Part shown: positions 42,700 through 53,225 of the stretch, one piece after another
How positions within the stretch are numbered: position 1 is the stretch's first letter
Layout of the letters: each line of letters starts with the position of its first letter
Assembly: GCA_013339765.2 (NCBI GenBank)
Contig: CM023448.1
Location: 22,151,295 to 22,215,294, forward strand
DNA: 64,000 bases
Reading direction: 5' to 3'
Source of the DNA: Haemaphysalis longicornis
Taxonomy: Eukaryota > Arthropoda > Arachnida > Ixodida > Ixodidae
The notes under the pieces: generated by a model
The model's database searches: none
Told to the model about the DNA's origin: nothing
Seen by the model: the letters and a program-made list of their open reading frames with translations, nothing else
Translations under genes and position numbers: made by a program

Positions 42700-43119
42700 G
42701 GACAAACGTTCGATAAGATAAAATTATTGAGGGAAAACTCGCGACAATAGTGTTTATATTGAAGTTATTAGTCGATAATGAAGTTGATTAGTGTGAAAGT
42801 TGATTAATTATGTTTTTAGACATATGACTTCCGAGATTCAATTTGATAAGTTCCTTTACCTTTCATATGCTATTTGCAAAAATCAATGACTCAGCGTTAG
42901 TGCGAATTGGGAGACATGTGGCAATTCTTATTGCTTGGTTTTGAATTGTCTTAATTGAGGTAAGGTGAGAGCTGTATGTGATGACCCATGAAACAATGCT
43001 GTAAGAAGTCCACGAAAGAAAGAAAAATATGATGACCTGGTCGAAATAAGGGCGAGCTTCAATTATTACTCTTATGCAGTACGTTATCTTTTTCTGATGG
43101 GTGCAATGTGTCGATTATA
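42700..43119 (-). pseudogene. Old CR1-like LINE, RT C-terminal fragment
   Basis: The minus-strand text WVITYSSHLTSIKTIQNQAI and RIATCLPIRTNAESL is the end of a CR1-like RT (pattern VWG..., QKRALRxI, TNAESLF). It probably continues the relic at 47615-50500, the gap being the inserted CR1 at 43120-47614. Confidence 0.55.
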
Positions 43120-43375
43120 TTTTCTTTCTTTCTTTCTTTCCTTCTTTCTTTCTTTATACGACATCAAACTTGTTACAGATATCCAGAGCACAGACAAAAA
43201 GCCTCAAACGATCGGGCTTGACGAGGGTCTGTGCCCCTTCGTCGGATGTTTGTTTACAGTCAAACAAACAAGGGTGCTTAGCAGCGGGAGTAGCACAGAA
43301 CTTATAAATTATAATAAAGAAGATGAAATGAGAGCAAGGTGTATATCAAAGGAAAAAGCAAAACAAAGTACAGCA

Positions 43376-43619
43376 CCCGCCGCGGTGGCTCATTGGCTAA
43401 AGCGTTGCGCTGCTGAGCACGAGGTCGCGGGTTCGGTTCCCGGCCGCGGCGGCCCCTTTTCTGATGGAGGCGAAAAGCAAAAACGCCCGTGTGTACGAGA
43501 TTTCGGCGCACGATAAAGATCCCCAGGTGGTCAAAATTAATCCGGAGCCCTCCACTACGGCGCGCCTCATCGCCTGCGTTGCGTCGGCGCGGTCAATCAA
43601 TCAATCAATCAATCTAAAA
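43376..43619 (+). mobile_element. Ruka-like SINE, full length
   Basis: This plus-strand, tRNA-derived head begins CCCGCCGCGGTGGCTCATTG, with A box TGGCTCATTGGCTAAAGCG and B box GGTTCGGTTCCC. The body carries GATGGAGGCG, CCCCAGGTGGTC and GGAGCCCTCCACTACGG, and ends in an (AATC)n tail. An 11-bp perfect target duplication, AAAGTACAGCA, lies at 43365-43375 and 43620-43630. This is the best copy in the window. It would be transcribed by Pol III and mobilised by a LINE. Confidence 0.92.
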
Positions 43620-43887
43620 AAAGTACAGCAAGAATTTTTTTCCAAATCATAACATACTGTATGCAATGCGCAGTGTACGTGCGACAAAGACCAAAGAATT
43701 GAACAAAGCACTGGCAGTCACAAGGTGACAAGGAATTCACATGACATTTACAAGTGCAAAAATAAAGCAAGGATGCCAGAAACTAGGGTAACAAAAAAAT
43801 AAACAAATAAACAAAAAAGAAACACCGGAGCGTGATGGGCAATGTCTCTACTATTTGAAAGGCATGCACGATTATTCATTTGTGTGA

Positions 43888-46430
43888 TTATTGTGCAACT
43901 GTGTTTAGAAGAGTTGGTAGCGTATGCTGTAACATCTGAAAATCATAGTTAGTGCGTGCGCGTGGAACTTGCCATTTTTCAAAACGTCTTGTGTTGTAGC
44001 GGTTCGTATTTAACGTTAAGTTGGAGAGTTGTTCGTAAGGGTTTCTATGCTGTCTAACTGCCTCCCTGTAGCGTTTTAGTAAAATGGTTTTGTAGATACA
44101 CTGCACTGTTGCAATGTTCTGCTGCTTGAAAAGTGGGCTAGTGTGGGAATCTTATGTAGAATTAGTAATCGCGCGTACGGCCTTTTTTCTGAAGTAAGAA
44201 TAGTTTGTTCAAGTTTGATGTAGTGGTAAGTCCCCAAACTAGGTGGCAGTACTGTAAATGCGACAAAAACAGGGAATTATAGATCAGCAACTTAATGTGA
44301 GTAGGCAAGACGGAACGGAGTTTTGTAAGAATGCCAGCAACGGGAGAAATTTTGCTCGAAACTGATTTAACATGGTTATCCCAAGACAAAGTTTCATCAA
44401 AAATTACTCCCAGGTTTTTGACGGTAGGAACTATTCCAATAGTAGTGCTACCAATTATTAATCTATTATTTATATCATTATCTTGTTTCTAGCTCTGAAA
44501 AGGATAGCTTTTGTTTTTGTTACGTTAATGGCTAAAGAATTGGCAAGGCTCCAGTTATGAAGTTCACTTAGAACATGATTGGCTCTGGATATCAAATTGG
44601 AAGTATTAGCTGCAGTAAAAAATACACTTCTATCATCCGCGTAAATTATGAATTCGGCTTAATCGGTAGTATTGACAACGTCATTTATGTACAGGTTAAA
44701 AAGCAGGGGTCCAAGAATGCTACCTTGGGGTACACCACATTTTATTTGTTGAGTGTAGGATGCCTTATTATTAATAGTAACATACTATTTTCGATGCTGC
44801 AAGTAGCTTGTGATTAAGTCCAAAAATATTCCGCGGAAACCATAAATTTCTAGCTTTTTTATTAAGGTGTCATGATTAATGCGATCAAATGCCTTAGAAA
44901 AATCTAAAAAATGCCAAGTGTGAGTAATTTGCTTTCAATTGCATCTTTCTCTTGCATCTTTCTTTCTGTGTTAGCAATGCCAATTCTGCTGATCGACCTT
45001 TTCTGAAACCGAATTGACTTGTCGATATGATGTCGTTCTTGTCACGGAAACTGGTCATCCTTTCGTTTATAAGCTTTTCAATGCATTTTGAGAATACTGG
45101 GATAATTGAAATGGGTCTGTAGTTAGAAAAAATATTTTTATCTCCGCCTTTGAAAAGGACGCAGACTTTATCTAGTTGCATGCGCCGGGGGAATATGGCC
45201 TGTATAAAAATGAGGTTATACACATGTGCAAGAACCGGAGTGACGATATCAAGAACATGCTTAACTGGTAAAATTTGCAAGTCATCTGCGTCGGTGCATT
45301 TGCTATTGCGCAGAGAAACAAAAGCCGAGTGAATTTCTTGCGCATCTGTTGGCCTTAAAAATGCACTTTCGTTGTTCCGTGGATACATGTGATCTAAGCT
45401 GCGCGAACAGGAAGTGCTGCTTGTCAGAGATGCGAAAAAGTTATTGAAAGCGTTTGCCAGTTCAACTCTAGTCAAACGTACCCCGTCAAGCGTTATTTTC
45501 ATCTGGGTTTCACTTTGCTTGCGCGTACGTCCGAGCACAAAATTCAAATTACGCCATACTTCATCGCTGTTTCATTGTTTCAGGGTTAAATAAATTATGA
45601 AATTAATTCTTTTTCGCTTGTTTCAAACATTTATTCACTTTGTTACGAAATGCCTTAAAAGAATGTAGATCGTTTAGATTTCTGGAACGTAAAAATCGCC
45701 TGTAAAGAGAATCTTTCTCTTTTATTAGTTTTAGTATTTTATTACTTATCCAAGGCTTGCGGGCTTTTCTTGGACGGGCTGTTTTAGACATAAAATTTTC
45801 TGCATAAATCGATTTAAAAATATCCAAAAAGCTTTCGTACGTCTCGTTAGGGTCAGTTTGGCTGTAAACGTCTTGCCATGTGACTTGCGATAAAGCGCTG
45901 CGGAAATCCGTAAGCGTGAAGGGATTGATGTCTTGGAAAGCCGATACACGCACCTGAGCTTTCGTTTTCACTGCGGTGGGTTCGTAAAACATTAAAAAGG
46001 TGGGCAAGTGATCGGTAATGTGACAACCAATGACACCAGAAACTAAGGTGGTAGGATCTATATCAGTGATAAAGACATCTAATAAAGTAGCGGAATTAGC
46101 TTGAATGCGAGTAAGGGCTTTCACGGTGTTGATGCAGGCATGCGACTCCAGCATAGTTACGATATCGTGGATATCAGTCGTCGTGTTTAGCATGTTCATG
46201 TTTATGTCCCCTCCCAGGACCAGGTTAAAATCGTTGTCGTTAATCCAGCTAAAAAACATGTCTAAAAAGTGAAGGAAAGTAGTGATAGAACCACAAGGGG
46301 GGCGGTACACTGTAGAATAAACGTTTTTCTTTGAAACTGTAGTTAGGACTTCGTAATCTTGAGTTATTTTTGTGAATTCTTGAATTATCTCAGATTCAAG
46401 AGTGTTCTTTATCATCAGTAGCACAGCCCC
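43888..46430 (-). pseudogene. CR1-like ORF2: endonuclease and reverse transcriptase, disrupted
   Basis: Endonuclease is at 46424-45900 (STVYRPPCGS, LVLGGDINMN, VFITDID, HITDHLPTFL). Linker: KARKPWISNKILKLIKEKDS (about 45770). RT is at 45547-44894 (SNYRPISIIPVFSKCIEKLI, SQFGFRKGRSAELALL). Between 44890 and 44390 the catalytic part is broken by stops but recognisable (GVPQGSILG-type and FIIYADD-type text on the minus strand). Thumb: 44389-44162 (SWDNHVKSVSSKISPVAGIL, HLQYCHLVWG) and 44106-43888. Many frameshifts. It belongs to the element with the inverted 5' end. Confidence 0.75.
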
Positions 46431-46732
46431 CCTCTGCTTTCCTGGCGGTTCACATAATAGGTTTGATAGCCAGTTATTTTCATTATTTCATCATCTTGTC
46501 TGTACCAAGTTTCGCATAGCATTATGACGTCAAAAGAAAAGTTAAAACACGAAAACAAGGCTAGTAGATCATCGTTTTTGTTACGGGCTGACTGCGCGTT
46601 TCATGAAATGCAGGATACGGGTTTTTTCTTAGATTGGTATAGCGCGTCTACATCCATGGGGCTAAGCATGTTTGGCAACATGTTTGTACAAAGCGCGATA
46701 ACAACTATGCGAGAACGAGACTGCGGATGCGA

Positions 46733-47150
46733 TTATTGCATTTTCTCTAAGACATTGGGACTAGTGATGCGGAGCACTCGGGATGTGTCTGTTTTACGTG
46801 CAAGTATTTTTCCTTCCTTGGTCCAAACGTATTTCCACTGTTTTTCGTTTTTCCTAGCCGTAGCCTGTCCGAGCAAAATCTCCAGTTCAGGGCAGAGGTG
46901 ATCATTAATGTAAACGGGATCGCGGCCAGGAACACCAAGTTGATCCGTGCGCACGCGCTTTTTGCGTGCCTTCTCAACAACCGCGTCACGTTTTGCACGT
47001 GAATGAAACTGAAGCACGATGTTTGGGCATCCCCCGTCTTTCCTAGGCACGCGGTGGAAAATGTCGACATCATATTCAGTGATGGGCTCACTAATCGTGT
47101 CGCCAAGCTTATTGAGGATTCCGGGAAGGTCCTCATCTTCAGAAGCCGAC
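46733..47150 (-). pseudogene. CR1-like ORF1, C-terminal domain
   Basis: Minus-strand EDEDLPGILNKLGDTISEPI, DIFHRVPRKDGGCPNIVLQF, PVYINDHLCPELEIL and YVWTKEGKILARKTDTSRVL form the C-terminal half of the CR1 ORF1, matching 3340-3685 and 23839-24042 in layout. It is open throughout. Sequence upstream of EDEDLP on this strand is not ORF1, because the preceding part is inverted (47266-47614). Confidence 0.7.
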
Positions 47151-47265
47151 TTGGCAGCAGGGCGGCACCAGCAACTCTGCTGAAATCTTTCACGTCCCGT
47201 ACCCAGGTTTGTGTACCCATACATCCGAGTCTTTCTGTTCTCTATAACTTCATTGCCCGATCCTG

Positions 47266-47614
47266 CTGCCAAGTGGTTTGTGTACATGTCTTTCACCATG
47301 CCACCCGATGTTGCAAAGTTGTTTAAGTACTTCAGACAGGAAATGCGGGATATGCGTGCCACATTGGAGAAAGATCTTCGTAAAGATTTCAAGGAACTAC
47401 AAAAATCCATGAACTTCTTTAACGCACAGTTTGAACTGATGTCTACCCGTACACAAAAATTTAAAAGGAAAATACAGTACTGAGGAAAGAAAATGCCACC
47501 CTTTCGGCCGAATGCAAAGAACTGAAGAAGGCTGTTGCCATGTCCGAAGAGAAGCTTGTAAACCTAGAGCAGTATTCCCGGAACAAAAATATTGAAATCA
47601 AAGGCCTTCCTTAG
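47266..47614 (+). pseudogene. CR1-like ORF1 coiled-coil part, inverted relative to its element
   Basis: The plus strand reads MPPDVAKLFKYFRQEMRDMR, a charged heptad-rich segment, and after a frameshift ECKELKKAVAMSEEKLVNLE and QYSRNKNIEIKGLP. The last block precedes the C-terminal domain in intact ORF1 (compare LEQYSRRQNIEIHGLP at 3240-3290). Here it points away from the C-terminal domain, which is on the minus strand. This is the outcome expected of 5' inversion by twin priming. Confidence 0.75.
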
Positions 47615-50500
47615 GTTGCAGTAGAATTCGACACCGAGAAGCGGAGAGGAATCGCTTACAGGAATGTTATTCCCAGCACGTTTGATGGGGCGAATAGAAG
47701 TTAAAGATTTTAGGGTGGGGTGAAGACGACAAATTTTGTTTTAGACGCGTTTATCTGTAACATATTTGCAGTAAACCAGCACCCCTATCAAAGTTTAATT
47801 TTTGAGTTAAAGATGCAATGCTATTCGCGGAGTTCAAAATTGTGGTGTCCTCTGCATGTAGGATGCATTTAGACGAAGAAAGCCAAGAAGTGAATACATT
47901 GATTTAAAGTAGGATCAAAAGTGGCCCCAAAATCGAACCTTGCGGTACACCAATGTTAGTTGTTTTTGATATGGTAAATTAGCAACTAACACGTTTTGTG
48001 TACGGTTACGGAGGTAGGTTTGTAATAGTAATATCGGTGGTCTAGTTATCCCAATAGCTTGAAGTTTATTAAAAAAATGTTATGGTTGAGCGTTTCAAAT
48101 GCTTCGTTAGGTCGATAAAAACACCTCCAGCATATCAGCCGCTTTCTTTAGGCTGTATAAGTTGGTCGGTGAGTGAAATAGGAGGAAGGTCACTAGGGTA
48201 CCCGGAACTGAAACCAAACTGATAGGGGGATATAATGGTAAATTTATTTGGATACTTTTTAATGATCCCAATTTTTCAATACTTTTCTCAAAAAGGTAAT
48301 CAGCAAATGGGGCGGTTGTTATTAAGCAATAAAGTAACTCCTTTTTATTTACTGGAATAATTTTACCCTGTTTGACTTCTTGCGTAAATACGCCTGATTT
48401 AGACAATAAATCAACAACAAAAGAAAGTACATTTCATATGAGATGGGCTGGCATTTTTATATGTGTGGAATGTAAACCATCGAGGCAGCACTTGTTACTT
48501 TCAGGTTGCGTATTATGTTTAGAAGTTCGTCTGGCATCAGGGTTGCCTTTTGGTTTTTCCGTATCGGTCATCGCGTTTGTGCATTTCAGTTAGTAAGTGC
48601 CTGTCAGTCATGTTCTTTCTTCTGAAGCTATCACTTTTTGCATTTTGTTTATGTGTACAAGATTGAACATGAGTTAGGAGTAAACATAAAAATATTGTCG
48701 CGTGGATTGTGTGTTAAGCAGCCCAATCCCCTGTTTAAGGTGTGTACGGCTTATTGCACTTGGTACAATCTCCAAGTGATGCGACGACATAAAGTGATGC
48801 GACGAAGACGACGACATAAACGCGTGCCCCGGGCCCGGCGCGCTCGATTCGGTCAGCCATTTTCGCTGAGATTTGACGTGCTCTCTCGCCTTTCCGTTTG
48901 AGGCGCCGCGCCGCGCCTAATAAATCGGTGCAACACCGTACAGCCGATTTTGCCTGCGTCCAACGTGACGCAACAATATGGTGAAAGCTTGCTGTGCATT
49001 ATTCACTAGGCAAACTTCAGACCAGTATGTTTTAGCAACATTATCAACAAATTTCGCTTTATTAACTATACATCTAGTAAATAAAGGTAAATGTGGTTTT
49101 GCAACATGATTCAAGCACAAGAGAATAGGATAGGTGTCGGTGATATCGATTTCCAAGACTCCAGCATCTGGTGGAGTCAGAAGATTGGGCAATGCTTGAT
49201 CAATAAGGGAACTGTTACTATTGCTAGTTGGTCTAGTGTGAATGTTAATTAAACATTCCTACCCATAACTGTTCAGCGTGCTCAGATAGCTGCTTGTATT
49301 AGGAGAAAGATCGTCTAGTAAATTAATGTTAATATTACCCATGACAATGGCATTTTTATTTTCAAATGAAGTGGACTAACGAATACTGCAAATGTGTGCC
49401 AAATTCAGACACTGGTGAAGGCGGAGAGCGCTAAATACTACCTTATATTAACTTCTTGTTAGCACGGTTAAAAAAACTGTGCTTTCAAATTCTAGCCAAA
49501 CAGATTCACAATGCCCTGCTTTTAATTCGCGATCCAATCTCCGTTTGCAGGAAATGTTTTGTAGTACGTATATGGCTGCTCCCCCTGTTTTTACATAGTT
49601 TGTGACAGCAGTAAGTTGCGTAGGTAGAAAAGCAGAAAAGATTTCGATCAGCCATGTTTCAGTCATTCCAGTGATAGGAGAATGGGCGGGAAAATAATGA
49701 AATAAGATTATTAAATTCATCAAAGTGTTTTCCAAGGCTTCTTGCATTGAGCGAGAGTTATTTGCTACAAAGGAGTTAAGTTGAGCTGGTGAAAGAAAGG
49801 GCGATATAGAAGCCATGTCTGGCACATGCGCATCTTGTACAAATGGAACAGTCGGACAATTTTTTCCAGGTCAGCTTCGTCGCATATTCTCAATACTTTA
49901 CTGTCCGCTGTCTTGCGTGCATACAAACATCCACTTTTTCTCTTTGTTTAGGTGCAGAGCCTTGGAAAACAGAGCCGTGTTAGCAGGCGTTAGGTGTTCA
50001 TTGACATACACAGGGCTGTTAGGTGTCGATGTAATGTTGATGTCACTAAAGCAGAGATTAGCCTTACAGGCCTTGCTAATTAATTCTGATTTTTTGGCTT
50101 TTGAAGTGAAACGGGCGAGAATGGTTTTGTTGTTGACTTTTGCTGTGGGACCATGGTCAACAACGTCGAGATCGTAGGCACCGCCGGACACCCGATTTTT
50201 TCAGCCACCGTTTTCAAGATCGCGACACAGTCCTCACCCTGCGTGCAAGGCACACTCCTAACCTCGACCTTGTTCAGGCGCGAGTAATGTTCAAGCTCGG
50301 CTATTTTTCTCGACATTGTGGGGCTTTCGCATTTGAAACGGTCAAGCTTAAAAAGCTGGAAATGTTTGCAAATTTTCTCGCCGAATTTTTCAAATACCTT
50401 ATGCGGCAGTTTTAGTTGGACATGGGTTCTTTTGAATAAGGCGGCATCCGAAGAATTGCGCCAAACGTTTGTTAAAATCAAGGATTCAGACTAAAAAAAG
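47615..50500 (-). pseudogene. Old CR1-like LINE: ORF1, endonuclease, RT, decayed
   Basis: Minus strand, from high coordinate. ORF1 runs from about 50481: SRKIAELEHYSRLNKVEV, then after a shift KTILARFTSKAKKSEL, NSPVYVNEHLTPANTALFSK and NKEKKWMFVCTQDSGQ near 49900. Endonuclease: ITGMTETWLIEIF (about 49650), VKTGGAAIYV and VLEIDITDTYPILLCLNH (49140). RT: a GVFIDLTK block at about 48110, NIGVPQGSILGPLLIL at about 47945-47900 and NASKTKFVVF at about 47745. No intact catalytic motif remains (HAEDTT for YADDT). A solo LTR lies inside at 48696-48975. The thumb is probably the piece at 42700-43119. Confidence 0.7.
48696..48975 (+). repeat. Solo LTR, 280 bp
   Basis: Begins TGTCGCGTGG and ends CGTGACGCAACA, a TG...CA structure, with a 4-bp direct repeat ATAT at 48692-48695 and 48976-48979. 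AATAAA lies at 48919-48924, near the right end as expected for the R region. No internal retroelement sequence remains, so it is a solo LTR left by recombination. The short duplication fits a Gypsy-type element. The transcript strand is inferred from the AATAAA. Confidence 0.7.
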
Positions 50501-50887
50501 CGCTTACACGAGAAAAGCACCTTGGTGACAAACTTCTGGCACCATATTGAAGACGCACAAATGAGACTACCATATTTTACATCACTAGATCGGTCAAGAG
50601 CAGTAGTTAGCGGTATATGTTATATTGGTTAGCGGTAGATGTTATACCTTCACTTTATTAGCGCCATAAATATTTGTAACGCACCGACTAGGCGAAGCAT
50701 ATTATGCAAAATAAGGTAAGCTATATTCGGGAAAAGAAACGCGAAATTTTTAATATTCCGCTCCTACTTTCCGACTTACCCCGATTAAGTATTTTGAAAC
50801 CGTTCGCGAATATAGGTTACCCTTTGCACCTGGAGCTTAGGGAGTTCATCGTACTTAAAGCACGAACAAAGATTTAGAGGAAGCGAA
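50501..50887. other. No recognised gene
   Basis: Nothing assignable. Confidence 0.4.
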
Positions 50888-52177
50888 ACACACGCTAGAC
50901 TTGAAATCAGGTTACGCCCCGGAAGCACGATCAAGCCTAAATGTGCATGATATTCATGATAAACAGTACCGCACTATTGGCGGGGAGCGCGACACGGGCG
51001 GCGCTGCGAAGCGCGCCTCCGTGACGTGTAGGGAATTTGTCGTCTGCTTCAATTGACGTTGAGGTTGTACGTGTGCGTAAATCATGATGATCTTTGTCGC
51101 ATTTAACTGTAGCCGGTGCTGTGCGGAGATCGAAGAGTCGGAGCAAGCTTCTGTATTAAGCATCTTTCGAGCCAGTTGTATAACCGACAACTACAAGACC
51201 AAAACGAATTCCCGGCCTTTGGAACGGCTTTGGCAGAAGGCATTCCGATTCCCGGTTATCATATGTAAGGAACAGTTTTGCAACCTGCCGAACGCTCGAA
51301 AGTATTGTATCACATCAATTTACGTTGTCATGGCATGAAAGTGTGTCGCCATGCACCATAGGCTGCACTGTAGGTTGAGTTCCAAATAACCCGCTGTGTG
51401 TATAAGGCGCGTGCTGGTTTTATACCACGCTTCTAACCAGCATTATTGAGCAAAACGAGAACGTCTACGGTAAATATATAACACTATGTTTGCTCAGCAT
51501 ATTTCGGTACATTTTCGACAGGATAACGAAAACTGCACTACTTTACAATAAAATCGACGCTGCTCAGAAAAGTAATTTTCCTCAATTCGCCATCCCAAAT
51601 AGACCAGGATTTGTTCTTTAAACCTGGAAGTGCTCAACGAAAATCATTTTATAAATATTCATCCGTTTACTTCTCCGTATACTATTTATTGCTGGCGAGT
51701 ATATCAATCAACACCGCAATCACCCAATTCGATGATATAGATAGAAATTTTCGAGTACTGTGGACAACGTGCGATAGCGTAGAACCTTCTCATTGTATTT
51801 GGATGTTAAACAACGCACGCTGTGGATATGCAACTCCTTGAACGAAGCCATAACTAAAGCCAATTTGTGAAAGAATGTGTGCTATAGCCTGGATCTTTGT
51901 GAGCCTCAAAATCTAGTAATAGGACGTTTGTGACGGTGCAGAATCAATGCGTTAAACACATTTGATACCAGTCAACAACAACGAAAGAAAAGGAAGACAT
52001 CTGCTTCACTTTCTGCTGTGCCGTGCGCGCGTAGTACGTAGCAAGGCTGTTGTCGCCATAAGACACACGCTAGACTTGAAATCAGGTTACGCCCCGGAAA
52101 CACGATCAACCCCTAAATGTGCATGATACGTACAGAGAGAGTCATAAAAGACGGGGATAAACAGTACCGCACTATTG
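50888..52177. repeat. Unclassified TIR-type repeat, copy 1, between ~100-bp direct repeats
   Basis: Sequence from 50974 (CTATTGGCGGGGAGCGCGA) to about 52045 is clearly related, in the same orientation, to 61949-63490. Shared blocks include GCGAAGCGCGCCTCCGTGACG, TAGGTTGAGTTCCAAA, TTATTGAGCAAAACGAG and AAGCCAATTTGTGA. It is flanked by a direct repeat beginning ACACACGCTAGACTTGAAAT at 50888-50979 and 52063-52177; the right one has about 24 extra bases. No coding part. Short open frames in it are shadows. Confidence 0.7.
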
Positions 52178-52690
52178 CTCTTATTACAAAGGTTCGGCAC
52201 AGTGGCGGCCGACGGCACAATAATTCCGACACGTGTCTTATGTAGCTTTGTCCCGGTTTGCTAGCACGAGGAGTTAATAGCCGTTTCGCCCAGCTTTCCG
52301 CTTTAGCCATCTGGAGTCCTATACCACCGCAGCTGTGGCTTGTCCTCTTTTAGCGGGCGTTCATATAACTCCCCCGCTTTCACTACTACCGGCTTCACAG
52401 TATCCTACTGTCGACAAGAACAAAATGTAAAAAGTAGGTGAAGACGCTTATTTTAGGCCACTAAAACCCTCTTACCTGACTTGGAGTTAGTTCAATAGAG
52501 CATTGATGTTTGAGTCTAATTTAGACATAAAATATAATATTGCCGCGAACCATGCATTGGGTTTGTTTATTTATGGGTTGTTTTTACTGCCCGGTTGTCC
52601 CAAGCGAAGCGCGTGTTCAATTCTTTATTTTTATTCCGCATGGGTTATCGCATTCAGATAAGGAGGGTGCTTCGCCCTAATGTCCCTAGC
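52178..52690. other. No recognised gene
   Basis: Nothing assignable. The left edge of the following LTR is not defined and may fall here. Confidence 0.4.
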
Positions 52691-52944
52691 CTAGAACGAT
52701 CCTCTTTGATCTACAATGTTCAGGATGTCAATCGACAGTTGGAGAACCACTGTCGCCGAAAGATAAAAAGCCTTCAGAGCAGACGCCAGGGTATACGATT
52801 TTTCCGAAACCGGTCGGCGCACATGACTTTGTTGACTGCTGTTTCGCCGCCATTGTATTCTTTACGTTTTTAGGGGAGCACAAGTTCGCTCCAATAAACT
52901 TGTTTTTCCTTCAAGACAGCTGGGTCGTCTTTGGCTACGGCACA
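52690..52944 (+). repeat. Gypsy LTR (3' part), left edge uncertain
   Basis: A TATA-like GATAAAAAG lies near 52760 and AATAAA at 52893-52898. The segment ends ...GGCTACGGCACA at 52944, after which gag leader begins. The right end is placed by the CA and by the following gag. The TG start could not be fixed. Confidence 0.5.
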
Positions 52945-52969
52945 TCTGGTCAAGGTGCTAAGTACGCAC

Positions 52970-53225
52970 CCTTTACGCTCTCAACGACCTCTGGAAGCCA
53001 CCAAATCACTCCAGCTAGAGCCAGCCGCCGACTGCAAGGTCTCCCGCCCGAGTTTGGTCTCCTGCCAGACGGACCCAAAAGAACTACCGCTGCAATCACC
53101 ACCATGGAGTAAGAAGCAACGCAACCAATCGTCCTGCAGCAGCCCGCACGGAAGAGCCAGAAGAATGGTTGGAGAAACTGGAGCACGTCCGGATCTTTAA
53201 CAGGTGGGACTACGAAGAAAACATC
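52970..53225 (+). pseudogene. Gypsy gag, N-terminal part
   Basis: The plus-strand frame TTSGSHQITPARASRRLQGL, then PPEFGLLPD and AAITTME, ends in a stop at 53109. After a shift it resumes as EEPEEWLEKLEHVRIFNRWD-YEENI up to 53225, a typical Gypsy gag block (EWLExFERV-NRWD). At 53226 an I-clade LINE begins. The gag resumes at 54631 with RYVFCYLEDSART. Confidence 0.7.

Larger units (their letters stand above)
43120..47614 (-). mobile_element. CR1-like LINE with inverted 5' end
   Basis: The minus-strand element ends in an (AAAG)n tail, seen as (CTTT)n at 43120-43155, and has a 3' UTR at 43160-43880 that holds the SINE at 43376-43619. ORF2 lies at 43888-46430 and the ORF1 C-terminal domain at 46733-47150. 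The N-terminal/coiled-coil part of ORF1 is on the opposite strand at about 47266-47614. It sits inside an older CR1 relic. Confidence 0.75.
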
